From: Thermoproteus sp.
GTDB taxonomy: Archaea > Thermoproteota > Thermoprotei > Thermoproteales > Thermoproteaceae
Assembly: GCA_038893495.1 (NCBI GenBank)
Contig: JAWARJ010000001.1
Span: 1,539,824-1,603,823, forward strand
Direction: 5' to 3'
Length of the DNA: 64,000 nt
Below, one piece after another: positions 49,279 through 58,439 of this stretch. Positions within the stretch are counted from its first letter, which is position 1; every line of letters starts with the position of its first letter. A program made the translations under genes and the position numbers. Below the pieces are notes generated by a model. That model worked only from the letters and a program-made list of their open reading frames with translations. It did not search any database and was not told the origin of the DNA.

Positions 49279-50406
49279 CTACCCCCTAAGCCGTTCTATA
49301 TATGGCGATAGCGGCTTTGCCAAACCCTCTGGAAGTTGGGAGGCGTATTGGTCTATTAGGCTTAGATATATGAGTTCTGTCAGTTCGGCGTCGGAGAACC
49401 CCCTGGCCTTTAGGTAAAAAGCCTTGTCTTCGTCTAGCGACGCGTCGGCGGCCGAATGCCTGGCCCCCTCCACGTCGCCAGTATCGACGTAGAGGATGGG
49501 CTGAGTTATCGCGGCGGCCGTCTTCGACGCTATGTACGTCACGCCTTCGGCGACGCTTTCGCTCCACCTACCCCTTTTGGTTATCCTCCCGAGCGCCCTC
49601 TGGACCACCAGCGCCTCGTCTTTCGCTACGGCCAACAGCTTGACTCTGCCCCTGCCGTACTCGCCGTCGTTTACAGCCGAGACGTAGTGGTGTATTTTAG
49701 ATCTGCCGACGCCTACGTCGAGGCCTATAACCTCCACTGAGGACTTCACGCCCTCGACGACGTACTCCTCTATGACGCTGTTCATGACGCCGAAGGCCGC
49801 GAGGGGACGCGCCGACACGTTAGACCTACTACCCACTAGAAACCTCGCCAACACATACTGGGGGCCTCCGCCCGATATCGAGGCAATAGAGGCGTTGAGG
49901 CTCACGTCGTCGCCGATATATCCCTCCATCAACGCCGAATTCAACACGTCGCCGAAGCCCTCCACGATGAACGCCACATCGCCAACAAAACCGTCGGCAA
50001 CCTCTAGAACTAAATACGCCGCCGAGAAGGCCCTCTCGCCTCTAGCGATCATCCTCACAACCACAGGCGCCTCAGGCGTGCCGCTAAGCCTTATGTGGAC
50101 GGCCTCCGGCACTCTGGTCGCCACAAGCGCGTTCATCTTCCTATCTAGCTCGATTAATCTCAACGACGCCTCGTCGGACCTATACGCCTCGACGCCCCTA
50201 CAGGGGCCTACGCCGACCAGACGTCCGTTGGCCACCAACACCTCACAGGGGCCCGCCTCGCCTGAGAGCACAGGCGCCTCGGCCTCATAGCCCTCATACC
50301 TAGACCAGTCTACATAGTGCTTGACGCCCGGCGAATCCGCTATCTCTTGGTAGGGTAACTTCGACGCGAGCTCCTTCGCACGTATCTTCAATTCTGCGAG
50401 CTTCAC
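49279..50406 (-). CDS. SufB/SufD-family Fe-S assembly scaffold protein
   Basis: 375 residues. The right-handed beta-helix core fits residues about 130-310, and the conserved end of the family is seen as GDVEGARHSAADASLDEDKAFYLKARGFSDAEL (split near 319-352), that is, the A-R-H-...-F-Y-L-x-(S/A)-R-G motif. It lacks the N-terminal part typical of SufB, so it is nearer SufD. SufBCD assembles Fe-S clusters. No SufB or SufC gene is adjacent, which is unusual. The start is 39 bases from the divergent Nudix gene. Confidence 0.8.
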   Translation of the reverse strand: MKLAELKIRAKELASKLPYQEIADSPGVKHYVDWSRYEGYEAEAPVLSGEAGPCEVLVANGRLVGVGPCRGVEAYRSDEASLRLIELDRKMNALVATRVPEAVHIRLSGTPEAPVVVRMIARGERAFSAAYLVLEVADGFVGDVAFIVEGFGDVLNSALMEGYIGDDVSLNASIASISGGGPQYVLARFLVGSRSNVSARPLAAFGVMNSVIEEYVVEGVKSSVEVIGLDVGVGRSKIHHYVSAVNDGEYGRGRVKLLAVAKDEALVVQRALGRITKRGRWSESVAEGVTYIASKTAAAITQPILYVDTGDVEGARHSAADASLDEDKAFYLKARGFSDAELTELIYLSLIDQYASQLPEGLAKPLSPYIERLRG

Positions 50407-50444
50407 GGCATAAACGATTTCTATATTAATAAAAACAAGGGGGT

Positions 50445-50858
50445 GTGGAGGAGGTGTCCGCAGGGGCCGTGGTGTTTTACAAGGCAGAGAGGAGCGTGGA
50501 GTACCTCCTGTTGTTATATCCCGGCGGCCATTGGGACTTCCCCAAAGGTAATATAGAGCCGGGCGAGACGCCCGAACAGACCGCGTTGAGGGAAGTCAAA
50601 GAGGAGACAGGGCTCGACGTGTCGTTAGTGCCCGGCTTTAAGGAGGAAATAGAGTACTTCTACTTCAGGGAGGGCAGGAAGGTCAGGAAGAGGGTGATCT
50701 TCTTCTTGGCCGAGGCGCCCAGCAAGGACGTAAAGATCTCTTGGGAGCATAAGGGCTACGTCTGGCTACCCTTCAGCCAGGCTCTAGCCAGAATAACCTA
50801 CGAAAATTCGAGACGGGTGTTGGCGCGGGCGCACGCATTTTTAAAGGGGAAGCTGTAG
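50445..50858 (+). CDS. Nudix hydrolase (Ap4A-hydrolase type)
   Basis: 137 residues from a GTG start. The Nudix box is intact: GNIEPGETPEQTALREVKEETGLDV (split; G-x5-E-x7-REUxEExGU) near residues 38-62. The preceding GGHWDFPKG and the following YFYFREGRKVRKRVIFFL match Ap4A hydrolases and archaeal diadenosine pyrophosphatases. It hydrolyses dinucleoside polyphosphates or other X-linked nucleotide diphosphates. It precedes the HHE gene by five bases, so they probably share a transcript. Confidence 0.88.
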   Translation: MEEVSAGAVVFYKAERSVEYLLLLYPGGHWDFPKGNIEPGETPEQTALREVKEETGLDVSLVPGFKEEIEYFYFREGRKVRKRVIFFLAEAPSKDVKISWEHKGYVWLPFSQALARITYENSRRVLARAHAFLKGKL

Positions 50859-50863
50859 CTATT

Positions 50864-51283
50864 ATGGATTTGGTATCCCTCTTGAAGATAGAGCACGCTG
50901 TGTTTAAAGTGAGGACCTCCCTGATGTATAGACTCCCCGACGACGCCTTTTGGGACGAATTCGCCCAGCTACACGACTTCGTCGTGAACGTACACGCAAA
51001 GGCCGAAGACCTCTACATATTCCCTCTATTCCCCGAGAAGGAGATACATCCCTTCGCGGCCGACCACAAGTTAATAGAATCTCTCGGCAACTACCTCCTC
51101 AGGGAGAGGGACAGGCGGCGCTTCGAGCGCTATGTAGCCGTGTTGACCTACCACAACGACCACGAGGAGCTGGATGTGTTCCCCAAGGTGAGACAAGAGG
51201 TGCCAGTGGCCCTCGACGTGATAAAGAGCTACGGCCTCAATAAGTACGTCAAGTTCGTCGGGCTTGACCCCCAGAGGTTTTAG
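50864..51283 (+). CDS. Hemerythrin/HHE-type metal-binding four-helix protein
   Basis: 139 residues. Spaced histidines and acids fit an HHE di-iron bundle: KIEHAVFK (His11), AQLHDFVVNVHAKAEDLYIFPLF (about residues 35-55), FAADHKLIESLG (about 68-77) and LTYHNDHEELDVFPKV (His near 109 and 112). The helical pattern matches hemerythrin-like proteins that bind oxygen, nitric oxide or store iron. Close behind the Nudix gene. The stop overlaps the convergent gene by four bases. Identification is from the motif pattern. Confidence 0.78.
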   Translation: MDLVSLLKIEHAVFKVRTSLMYRLPDDAFWDEFAQLHDFVVNVHAKAEDLYIFPLFPEKEIHPFAADHKLIESLGNYLLRERDRRRFERYVAVLTYHNDHEELDVFPKVRQEVPVALDVIKSYGLNKYVKFVGLDPQRF

Positions 51284-51774
51284 AACTCCTCGACATTATA
51301 CGTCTGTTTCGCCAAAGCCGCCAACACGGTGCATTGTTGCGTGGCCAGCTCCCAGAGCTTTTCCTCTAGGATTGCGAGTCTCTGCCCCTCTTCGGGTACA
51401 TATTTGAGGAGGGCCTTCGCGAGGGCGCTGGCCTTGGCTAGGGCCTCGGGACAGCCCAAGCCTTTATTGGCCTGGAAGGTCCCCCCTCCGCCGAGCCTCT
51501 CTACTATTTCGTCCGGCACCTCGCCGGCAAGAGCTATAAACTGCGCCGGATCGTCTAGAGCTTGGACGAGCCTCTTGACGGCGCCGTCCATAGACTCCAC
51601 AATCTTCAACAACATCTCGAAGTTGTGGCGCCCCAAAGCCTTCTCCACCGCTTTGAAGAACGCGGCGCTATCTGACATCAATCTCTCCGGCTTGAGGCCC
51701 ATGGCCTTAAGCTTCGTGATTATCATGGTCTTAGTGGGCTCGTCCAGATAGGCCAAAAATATCGCGGGGTTCAC
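51280..51774 (-). CDS. Conserved helical hypothetical protein
   Basis: 164 residues, nearly all helical by composition. Notable pieces are FLAYLDEPTKTMIITKLKAMGLKPERL at the start, GGGGTFQANKGLGCPEALAKASALAKALLKYVP in the middle (one Gly-rich turn and a cysteine) and a C-terminal helix (AILEEKLWELATQQCTVLAALAKQTY). Not recognised. It starts about 70 bases upstream of the GH57 stop. Its role is unknown; the phase of charged and hydrophobic residues suggests a soluble helical bundle. Confidence 0.6.
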   Translation of the reverse strand: MNPAIFLAYLDEPTKTMIITKLKAMGLKPERLMSDSAAFFKAVEKALGRHNFEMLLKIVESMDGAVKRLVQALDDPAQFIALAGEVPDEIVERLGGGGTFQANKGLGCPEALAKASALAKALLKYVPEEGQRLAILEEKLWELATQQCTVLAALAKQTYNVEEF

Positions 51775-51844
51775 AGAGGTAGACGACGACCCAGTTATAT
51801 ATTTGGCGCTTGTCTAGCCAAACCTGTAGCTTCCTGTCTGTGAC

Positions 51845-53215
51845 TCACAGCCACCGTGCGGCGTCCTCTTTCGATAAGAGGAATACATCCCTCAGCCACC
51901 TCTCGAGGTCTTCCCTATGCCGCTCCCTAAACGCCTTGTCTGTCAACCTCAAGTCCTCTAGGGAGCAGAGCCTCAGCCCCTCCGCATAAAAGCATCTCTC
52001 GTCGTTGAACTTCAACCTGGCGGCCGCGTCGGGGCTCCAGTTCTCCCTTATGTACATCAAGAGCGAGGACAACGCGTTCATATATATATCATGGGCCTTG
52101 TAGGCGGAGCCGTAGGGGCTGAAGTACGAGTGGACCTCGCCCGCGGGGCCCGTCTTGGTCGCCTGGTAGTAGAGGTGGTCGCTTGTCGATAATAGCCGCC
52201 AGAGCCTAAGCGCCCCGCCGCCGAGGGCCCTGGCATAGGGGTACAGCCATTTGAGCAACGCAAATGCCTCCCTCTGAAGCTCGTTGCCGAGCCACGCCGA
52301 TAGGTCGCGCTCGTCGGCCCAGCTGATAGTGGCCCAAGGCGGCACGTCGTAGATATCGCGCGGGGGATGGCGCGAGGCGGCCTCCGAGACCGTGGCGAAC
52401 TGGAGCCTCGGCCTCTTGGCGACTTCGCGCGGCAACCATTCAAGGAACTCGTGTATGCCCGACTCGGGCCAGTGGTGCTCGCCGAAGGTCTCGTAGTCCA
52501 CCGCTATTAGGACCAAATCGCCGGGCGTGGCGTCAAGCCACGCGGCGTACTTATCGGCGGTCAGAGGCCACTGATCCCACCATCTGGCGCCGAAGCGGAA
52601 CCCCACATCATCACTCAGCCTATAGTTCCTAGTCAGAACCCTCGCGTCGCACCCCCACGCTTTGTAGACGTAATTGGGGGACCGCCAGCCCAAGACCCAG
52701 TCAACTCCTTCGGTCACCACTGTGGAGAAGCCCATAGAGTGTAGGAAACAAGCCACATCGTTGTTGTATATAAATTCGGTGTTCTCGGCGGCGCGGGGCT
52801 TGTAGCCTATCAGCTCCTCCACTGCCTTAGTCTGCAACTCAACTTGCTCTCTGAACTCCCCCCTATCGACAAACCAGGCAAGGCTGTGGTAGTACGTCTG
52901 CGCTACAAACTCGGCAGCCTCCCTAGAGGCGAGTTCTCGAAACATCTCGATTACGTCCGGAGCGCGCTCCCTGAGTTGCTCTAACGCCAAGCCGCTGACG
53001 CTGAACGTGACCTTGAACCCGGGCACCTCCCTGCTTGAGTCTAATATGATCTTAGTGGCCTTGCGGTATACCCTCTCGGCGACTCTCCTGAAGACCGCCG
53101 CGTCCAACTCCGCGTAGAAGATCTCGTGCTCTCCGGGGAGTCGGGGAAATACGCGGCGTAGGTCCGGCCTCAGCCTCCTGGGCTGATGTACCTCGAAGAA
53201 TAGCACTATGTCCAC
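51845..53215 (-). CDS. GH57 alpha-amylase/glucanotransferase-type glycoside hydrolase
   Basis: 456 residues. The GH57 regions are present: HQPRRLRPD at the start (region 1, His9), YYHSLAWF (region 2), RAAENTEFIYNND (region 3, catalytic Glu), LIAVDYETFGEHHWPESGIHEFL (region 4, catalytic Asp), and the downstream DYxxxG-type segment. It hydrolyses or rearranges alpha-1,4-glucans. The next gene upstream on the same strand is the GT35-like glucan enzyme, 36 bases away, so the two probably form an operon. No signal peptide, so the substrate is intracellular glycogen or maltodextrin. Confidence 0.9.
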   Translation of the reverse strand: MDIVLFFEVHQPRRLRPDLRRVFPRLPGEHEIFYAELDAAVFRRVAERVYRKATKIILDSSREVPGFKVTFSVSGLALEQLRERAPDVIEMFRELASREAAEFVAQTYYHSLAWFVDRGEFREQVELQTKAVEELIGYKPRAAENTEFIYNNDVACFLHSMGFSTVVTEGVDWVLGWRSPNYVYKAWGCDARVLTRNYRLSDDVGFRFGARWWDQWPLTADKYAAWLDATPGDLVLIAVDYETFGEHHWPESGIHEFLEWLPREVAKRPRLQFATVSEAASRHPPRDIYDVPPWATISWADERDLSAWLGNELQREAFALLKWLYPYARALGGGALRLWRLLSTSDHLYYQATKTGPAGEVHSYFSPYGSAYKAHDIYMNALSSLLMYIRENWSPDAAARLKFNDERCFYAEGLRLCSLEDLRLTDKAFRERHREDLERWLRDVFLLSKEDAARWL

Positions 53216-53251
53216 GTCTAGACTGTGGCCTAGATATATAACAATCGGCCG

Positions 53252-54709
53252 CTAGAAGTAGCCGTAGTCTCTAAACAGTCTCTCCATGGAGTAATACTCG
53301 CTGAAGGTCCTATAGGCGTTATACGCCACGGTCCAATAGCTCCCATCCGACAGCGCGTCTAGCGCCTCTTCCACCTTGCGTTTAAACTCCTCGTATTCCT
53401 TGGAGTCTATATCGGGAGAGTCCAGCGGCAGGAGTTGCCTCCTGTCCTCGCCGAACAGCCACCCGTTGTAGCGGTCCCTTACGACCTCCTCCACAGCTCC
53501 GTCTTTAGAGGCAACTGGCGGAATTCCGTTTATGCCGGCCTTCATGAAGGAGGTGCCCGAGGCCTCCCAGCCCGAGAACGGCGTGAAGGTGAAGATGTCG
53601 GCGGCCCATATTATGTATCTAGCCTTGTCCACATAGAGGTCTGGAATGTAGATCACGTTAGGCCTAGTGGCCGCCAGCCTCTTGAATTCCGCCATCATCT
53701 TGACGCCGAAGTCGTCGTTGGGGTGGGCCCTCCCGCCCAAGATATAGAAAAGGTCTGTGTTCAGATCCTCTATGAGTTGCGCTATGAAGTGCGGCCGCTT
53801 ATAGCGCGTAAGCCTCCTAGCCCAAACCACCACCGGCTTTTCTGTCTTAACGCCGAGGGCCTTAAGGCCGTCGGCCTTGGCCTTAGCTCTAGCCGCCTTT
53901 AACTCCTCGGGGCTCTTGACCTCCGAGAGGGCGGGATGCCTCCAACGGGGTATCTCCACCGCGTTGGTGACGGCTCTTATCTTCGAGGCGTGGTGCGGGA
54001 ACGTCATAAGCGCGAAGTTCAACATCTTTTTAGATACGACGACCCCCTCTCTCGCCATGGCCAGGCCTATTTCAGTAAGCACCACGGGGTTCATAGCGAA
54101 ATCGTAGCCGAATTCCTGTTTGAAGAAGCGGTTCGGGAAGCTCGGATGGCCCCAAGGCGCCGGCGTGTGGATAATCAGCCTATAGTTCGCACCGGGCCTC
54201 ACCAGAGGGACCAAGGCCGTATAGGCCTCCTGCAGGTCGAAATATTTGACTTTGTCCCAGCCCACGTACTTCTCGACGTAGCAGACGGCGGCCTTCGCCA
54301 GTATTAGATATTTAACGAACCTCTCGAAGTCAGTCGACTCTATGTAGAGCCTCTCGACGGCCTTCAAGGCCCAGTCGGGCCGTAGAGGCTTGACGAAAAC
54401 CGCCGTAGCTGTGTTGAGGCGGTAGGCGTAAAGTCCTATCTCGACGTCCTCTCCCCTCGCCTCTATCCAGCAGGTCCCAAGGGGCGTGAGAGACTTCAAG
54501 AAGTCGGTCTGAACCTCGCCGGTGGGGACCAGCTGGCCGTTCTCCTCCCTATATGAGACGTAGCCCTTGTCGTAAAATAAAGTAATTACGGTATAGGGCA
54601 CTCCGAGCCTCGCCGCTGCGTAGAACTTATCGCCCTCTAAGACGCCAAGGCCCCCCGCGTAGTTCCTCCCCACGTCCAACGCCAACTCTGGCGTCACCGA
54701 TACGATCAC
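53252..54709 (-). CDS. GT35-type glucan phosphorylase-like glycosyltransferase
   Basis: 485 residues from the GTG at 54709. N-terminal AGGLGVLEGDKFYAAARLGVP (GVLxGD and G-L-G-x-L pattern), HTPAPWGHPSFPNRFF, ALMTFPHHASKIRAVTNAVE, WARRLTRYKRPHFI, and SGWEASGTSFMKAGINGIPPVASKDGAVEE match alpha-glucan phosphorylases, where the lysine for PLP lies in the GTSFMKAGINGIP segment. A longer frame reaching 54817 is rejected: a TATA element read as CTTTATATGG (about 54740-54731 on the minus strand) is 26 bases before the GTG at 54709. Shortened relative to bacterial GlgP. It likely releases glucose 1-phosphate, together with the GH57 enzyme. Confidence 0.87.
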   Translation of the reverse strand: MIVSVTPELALDVGRNYAGGLGVLEGDKFYAAARLGVPYTVITLFYDKGYVSYREENGQLVPTGEVQTDFLKSLTPLGTCWIEARGEDVEIGLYAYRLNTATAVFVKPLRPDWALKAVERLYIESTDFERFVKYLILAKAAVCYVEKYVGWDKVKYFDLQEAYTALVPLVRPGANYRLIIHTPAPWGHPSFPNRFFKQEFGYDFAMNPVVLTEIGLAMAREGVVVSKKMLNFALMTFPHHASKIRAVTNAVEIPRWRHPALSEVKSPEELKAARAKAKADGLKALGVKTEKPVVVWARRLTRYKRPHFIAQLIEDLNTDLFYILGGRAHPNDDFGVKMMAEFKRLAATRPNVIYIPDLYVDKARYIIWAADIFTFTPFSGWEASGTSFMKAGINGIPPVASKDGAVEEVVRDRYNGWLFGEDRRQLLPLDSPDIDSKEYEEFKRKVEEALDALSDGSYWTVAYNAYRTFSEYYSMERLFRDYGYF

Positions 54710-54825
54710 GCCGACTTGAAGACAGACCCATATAAAGTTCTCGCAATAACGAGTGTAATCGCCACTAATGCCCAGTCGGGGCCGCCCACTGGCGCATCTT
54801 TTAATAAGCGTAACCACTAAGACTT

Positions 54826-56652
54826 ATGCCAGGCTGGCAAGGCAGGATCTTACGCGTAGATCTGACGAGGAAGAAGTATGTGGTGCAGGAACTGGACGCA
54901 AATGTGGCTAGGGACTTCATAGGGGGCAGAGGCCTCGCGATTAAAATACTTTGGGACGAACTGCCGCCAGGCGTCGATCCCCTCTCGCCCCACAATAAGT
55001 TGATCTTCGCCGCGGGTCCTCTGACGGGCCTCACCAACGTCAATATGGGTAAGCTGGTGGTCGCAGCCAAGTCGCCGATAACGGGAGGATACGGCGATGG
55101 CAACATCGGGGCTTGGGCCGGCGTCTACATGAGGCGGGCGGGCTACGACGCCATCGTGGTGGAGGGGAGGGCCGAGAGACCTACATATCTCTATATAGAT
55201 GAGAAGGGGGTACAATTCCTAGACGCGTCGGACCTATGGGGCCTGAACACCTGGGCCACTGAGGACAAACTGCAGAAGATACATGGGAGGGACGCGGGCG
55301 TGTTGGCCATAGGGCCGGCGGGCGAGCGGCTGGTCAGATACGCCGTGGTGGTGGCGCAGAGGGGTAGGGCCGGCGGGAGGCCGGGCATGGGCGCCGTCAT
55401 GGGGTCTAAGAACTTAAAGGCTGTGGTGGTGAAGGGCAGGGGCGAAATACCGGTGGCCGACAAGGCCATAAACAAATTGGGGCTGGAGGCGGTGACGCAA
55501 GGGAAGAGCCTGCCCGGCTATAACTTCTGGATGAGGCAAGGCACGACCTCCACGGTCGAGTGGGCCCAAGAGGCCTCCGTGTTGCCCACCTACAACTTCT
55601 CGGAGGGCCAGTTCGACGAGTTCGAAAAGATCGGCGGCTCCATGGTGGAGAAGATGGAAGTGGACCTCAAGTCGTGTCCCCTCTGCTTCATGCCTTGCGG
55701 CCACTGGGTGCCCGCCGAAGGCGGCACGGCCGAGGTAGACTACGAGAACTTGGCGCTCTTGGGGTCCAATTTGGGCATAGGCGATCTGGCCAAAGTGGCC
55801 GAGCTGAACCGCATCGCCGACCTCATGGGCGTGGACACCATATCGCTCGGCAACACACTGGGCTTCGCCATGGAGGCCAGCGAGAAGGGGCTCACCAAGG
55901 AGCACGGCTACAAGATAGAGTGGGGCGACTACAAGGCCGCCCGCGACTTGGCCCTAGATATAGCGTATAGGAGGGGCTTCGGCGACTTGCTGGCCGAGGG
56001 GACCATGAGGGCTTCCCAAAGGCTCAAGGCCGAGGAGCTGGCTGTACAGGTAAAGGGCCTCGAAGTGTCGGCATACGACTGCCACGCCGCGCCCGCCATG
56101 GCCCTCGCCTACGCCACCTCGCCCATAGGGCCCCACCACAAAGACGCTTGGGTCATAAGCTGGGAGGTCAAGACGGACCGCTTCGGCTACACCAAAGAGA
56201 AGGCCGCCAAGGTGGTGGAGCTACAGAGGATCAGAGGCGGCTGGTTCGAGGCCTTCGTGGGCTGCCGCCTCCCCTGGGTCGAGATATCCCTCCCGTTGGA
56301 CTGGTACCCCAAGCTCTTCAAGGCCGCCACAGGCGTGGACGCCACCCCAGAGTACTTCAACGAGGTGGGAGACCGCATCTACGCCTTGATCAGGGCCTTT
56401 TGGATTAGGGAGTACGGCTATTGGAGCAGAGAGCTCGACGTGCCGCCGCCCAAGTGGTTCAAAAGGCCTCTGACGAAGGGACCGCTCAAAGGCGCCCATC
56501 TCGACTACGACAAGTACAACCAGCTGTTGAGCTACTACTACGAGATTAGGGGGTGGGACGAAAACGGCGTGCCGAGGAGGAGCACCCTCAGGAGGCTGGG
56601 CCTCGACTACGTGGTGCCCACTTTGGAGAAGTACGTCGAGGTCAAGGAGTGA
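54826..56652 (+). CDS. Tungsten-containing aldehyde ferredoxin oxidoreductase (AOR family)
   Basis: 608 residues, the AOR family length. The 4Fe-4S cluster ligands are Cys284, Cys287 and Cys291 (CPLCFMPC, C-x2-C-x3-C) and Cys480 (VGCRLPW). The N-terminal GWQGRILRVDLTRKK and GGRGLAIKILWDELPPGVDPLSP and the ITGGYGDGNIGAW segment hold the tungstopterin. It oxidises aldehydes to acids with ferredoxin as acceptor. GAPOR enzymes belong to a distinct subfamily, and this sequence fits the broad AOR group. TATA TTTTAATAAG is near 54798-54807. Stop overlaps the MBL gene by 11 bases. Confidence 0.92.
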   Translation: MPGWQGRILRVDLTRKKYVVQELDANVARDFIGGRGLAIKILWDELPPGVDPLSPHNKLIFAAGPLTGLTNVNMGKLVVAAKSPITGGYGDGNIGAWAGVYMRRAGYDAIVVEGRAERPTYLYIDEKGVQFLDASDLWGLNTWATEDKLQKIHGRDAGVLAIGPAGERLVRYAVVVAQRGRAGGRPGMGAVMGSKNLKAVVVKGRGEIPVADKAINKLGLEAVTQGKSLPGYNFWMRQGTTSTVEWAQEASVLPTYNFSEGQFDEFEKIGGSMVEKMEVDLKSCPLCFMPCGHWVPAEGGTAEVDYENLALLGSNLGIGDLAKVAELNRIADLMGVDTISLGNTLGFAMEASEKGLTKEHGYKIEWGDYKAARDLALDIAYRRGFGDLLAEGTMRASQRLKAEELAVQVKGLEVSAYDCHAAPAMALAYATSPIGPHHKDAWVISWEVKTDRFGYTKEKAAKVVELQRIRGGWFEAFVGCRLPWVEISLPLDWYPKLFKAATGVDATPEYFNEVGDRIYALIRAFWIREYGYWSRELDVPPPKWFKRPLTKGPLKGAHLDYDKYNQLLSYYYEIRGWDENGVPRRSTLRRLGLDYVVPTLEKYVEVKE

Positions 56653-57604
56653 GCCACTGGGTCAGTTCGGTCTGTCCTCTCGGCGGTATTTTCGACGCGT
56701 TCAACCCCAACCTTCTGAGCCATTTGGCCAGCTCCTCCGCGCGGCCGTAAACTGTGTATATTCTTTTGGCGCGGCTTCTGAGCGCGGCCTCCAGGAGGCC
56801 CGGAAAGTCCGAGTGGTTGCTGAGGGGGAGGCCCAAATGGCCTTGGGGGCGGCTCACGGCGTAATGGCCGCTGAGCTCGACCAAGAGGAAGCCAGACGGG
56901 GGGCGCGTCGTGAGGCTGAGGACTAACGCCTCGCCGGGGCCCAACGCGGCGTTGCGGACGTACTCCCTGCCCTCTGCATATCCCAAAGCCCTATTGAGCC
57001 GCGCCACTTTGGGGTCCAGCCAGAGCCGCTTGTGGGGCAGAAGCCTCGCCAGCTCCTGCCCCTTGCCCAGAGGGCCGACTCGTATGGCTACAGGCGCCTT
57101 ATTGGAGTCCACTAGGGAAAGGATCTCGCCGTAGATCTTATCCCTAGGCGGAAAGACGTACTGGCGGGAGCCGTATGTGGCCTCCATGACTAACACATCG
57201 GCCTCTATCCAGTCGGCCCCCTCCACCACGTTGCTTCCGGCCGTGTTGAAGTCGCCCGTAAGGCCTAGAGTCCCCTCAGGCGACTCCACTACATACATGA
57301 CACTCCCGGGCACGTGCCCCGCGTTGAGGACATGGACGTAGAACTTCCCGAAGTCGAGCCTCTCGCCGGGCCTCGCCAAGAAGTAGCGCCGAGGCCTCAC
57401 TCCCTCCCTCACCGAGAGGACTTGGAGCGTTTCTCTAGTCAATACGGCCGCGGCCCTCTTCACATGTCTAGTGACGTGGTCGCTGTGGCCGTGGGTGATG
57501 AGCACCAGGTCGTATTTGGTCTCGTCGAAGGACTTGAAGGGATCTACTAAAATCTTGAAGTTCCTCCCGACGACCACAATGCCATTATCGAAAAATACCC
57601 GCAC
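56642..57604 (-). CDS. Metallo-beta-lactamase-fold (beta-CASP-related) nuclease-like protein
   Basis: 320 residues from a GTG start. THGHSDHVTRH (H-x-H-x-D-H, near residues 37-47) and LTGDFNTAG provide the two-metal site, followed by VLVMEATYGSR, the beta-CASP-like motif, and a C-terminal HSDFPGLLEA segment with a His. It resembles archaeal exonuclease/mRNA-processing factors of the COG1236 type, but shorter. It would cut RNA or DNA. It shares a TATA region (57618-57634) with a candidate guide RNA on the other strand. Tail-to-tail overlap with AOR. Confidence 0.82.
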   Translation of the reverse strand: MRVFFDNGIVVVGRNFKILVDPFKSFDETKYDLVLITHGHSDHVTRHVKRAAAVLTRETLQVLSVREGVRPRRYFLARPGERLDFGKFYVHVLNAGHVPGSVMYVVESPEGTLGLTGDFNTAGSNVVEGADWIEADVLVMEATYGSRQYVFPPRDKIYGEILSLVDSNKAPVAIRVGPLGKGQELARLLPHKRLWLDPKVARLNRALGYAEGREYVRNAALGPGEALVLSLTTRPPSGFLLVELSGHYAVSRPQGHLGLPLSNHSDFPGLLEAALRSRAKRIYTVYGRAEELAKWLRRLGLNASKIPPRGQTELTQWLTP

Positions 57605-57643
57605 GATGTGATCGAAAGAGATTTTTTATATAGAATGTAGGGG

Positions 57644-57701
57644 CGACGTGATGAGATGTCCCTTTGGGCTACGCTGGCCGGTTACGCCACAGTCTGACTA
57701 C
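57644..57701 (+). ncRNA. Candidate C/D box sRNA (weak D'/C')
   Basis: C GTGATGA (57648-57654) and D CTGA (57694-57697) are canonical and 39 nt apart, the usual spacing for a two-guide RNA. The internal boxes are degenerate, so only the D guide (GGTTACGCCACAGT upstream of D) is likely. A TATA-like TTTTTTATATAG (57622-57633) lies about 24 bases upstream, but it may instead serve the MBL gene on the minus strand. Confidence 0.42.
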
Positions 57702-58303
57702 TCGAAGGCCACGCCGTCCGTAGTGGTCAGAGTGGCCTTGTATAGGAAGTCCATCTGTCTCAACGCCGCGGCGTAGTCGAACTCGTTCAACGCCGCTATG
57801 GCGTCCACAGGCACCACCACGTCGTATAGCCTCAGGCGGGCTCCGGCAACTGCGTGGAGGACACAGATATTAGCCACCGTGCCGACGACCACTAAATGTT
57901 GAATGCCGTACATACGGAGGATATGGTCCAGAGGCGTGCCGAAGAACGGATCGTAGCGCATCTTCTCCACGACCAAGTCGCCCTCCTTCGGCTTCAACTC
58001 ATCCACGATCTGCCAGCCCCACGTGCCCTTGACCACATGGGGGCCCCATATGGGGAACTCCACGGGGTCGTCGGGGTAGTGGGTATCTTGCGTATAGACG
58101 ACCTTGACGCCGCTCCGCCTGGCCCTTTCGAGGAGCCCCGTTATCTTGGGGATTATCTCACGCGCCGCGGGGCCGAAGAGCTTGCCGTTGGGATGCGCGA
58201 AGTCGTTCTGCATGTCAATAACCAACACCGCTGTCTTCTTGGCGGGGAGGGAGACCTTGTCGACTACGGGTATCCTGGGGACGGACACGGTTGTCGGCAA
58301 CAT
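57698..58303 (-). CDS. Isochorismatase-fold nicotinamidase-like hydrolase
   Basis: 201 residues from the ATG at 58303. The full catalytic triad is present: Asp30 (VLVIDMQND), Lys114 (VVEKMRYDPFFG) and Cys147 (GTVANICVLHA), and the metal ligands D-x-H (TQDTHYPDD, Asp73, His75) of nicotinamidases. An extension to 58387 would add a membrane helix but is rejected, because the TATA read as TTTATATAC (about 58331-58323) is about 24 bases before 58303. Nicotinamidases make nicotinate for NAD salvage. Contrast with the Cys-less homologue at 16936-17496. Confidence 0.87.
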   Translation of the reverse strand: MLPTTVSVPRIPVVDKVSLPAKKTAVLVIDMQNDFAHPNGKLFGPAAREIIPKITGLLERARRSGVKVVYTQDTHYPDDPVEFPIWGPHVVKGTWGWQIVDELKPKEGDLVVEKMRYDPFFGTPLDHILRMYGIQHLVVVGTVANICVLHAVAGARLRLYDVVVPVDAIAALNEFDYAAALRQMDFLYKATLTTTDGVAFE

Positions 58304-58439
58304 GTGCTTTAGACCGACGGAAGTATATAAAAGAGGCGCGCAAACAACCAGCCCTGCCCATAAGAGGGCCCGCGTCGCTACGCGCAAGGACTACGGCTAG
58401 ACACCACAAAGGCCGAATGAAGGCAGCCGGACGAAAAGG

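Noticed and set aside
52078-52443. Arg/Pro/Ser-rich antiframe inside the GH57 gene
   Set aside because: Same strand but another frame of the GH57 gene with no motif; GH57 motifs are in the accepted frame.
57698-58387. N-terminal membrane anchor of the nicotinamidase-like protein
   Set aside because: The helix comes from an upstream extension; TATA position at 58323-58331 places the start at 58303 and removes it.
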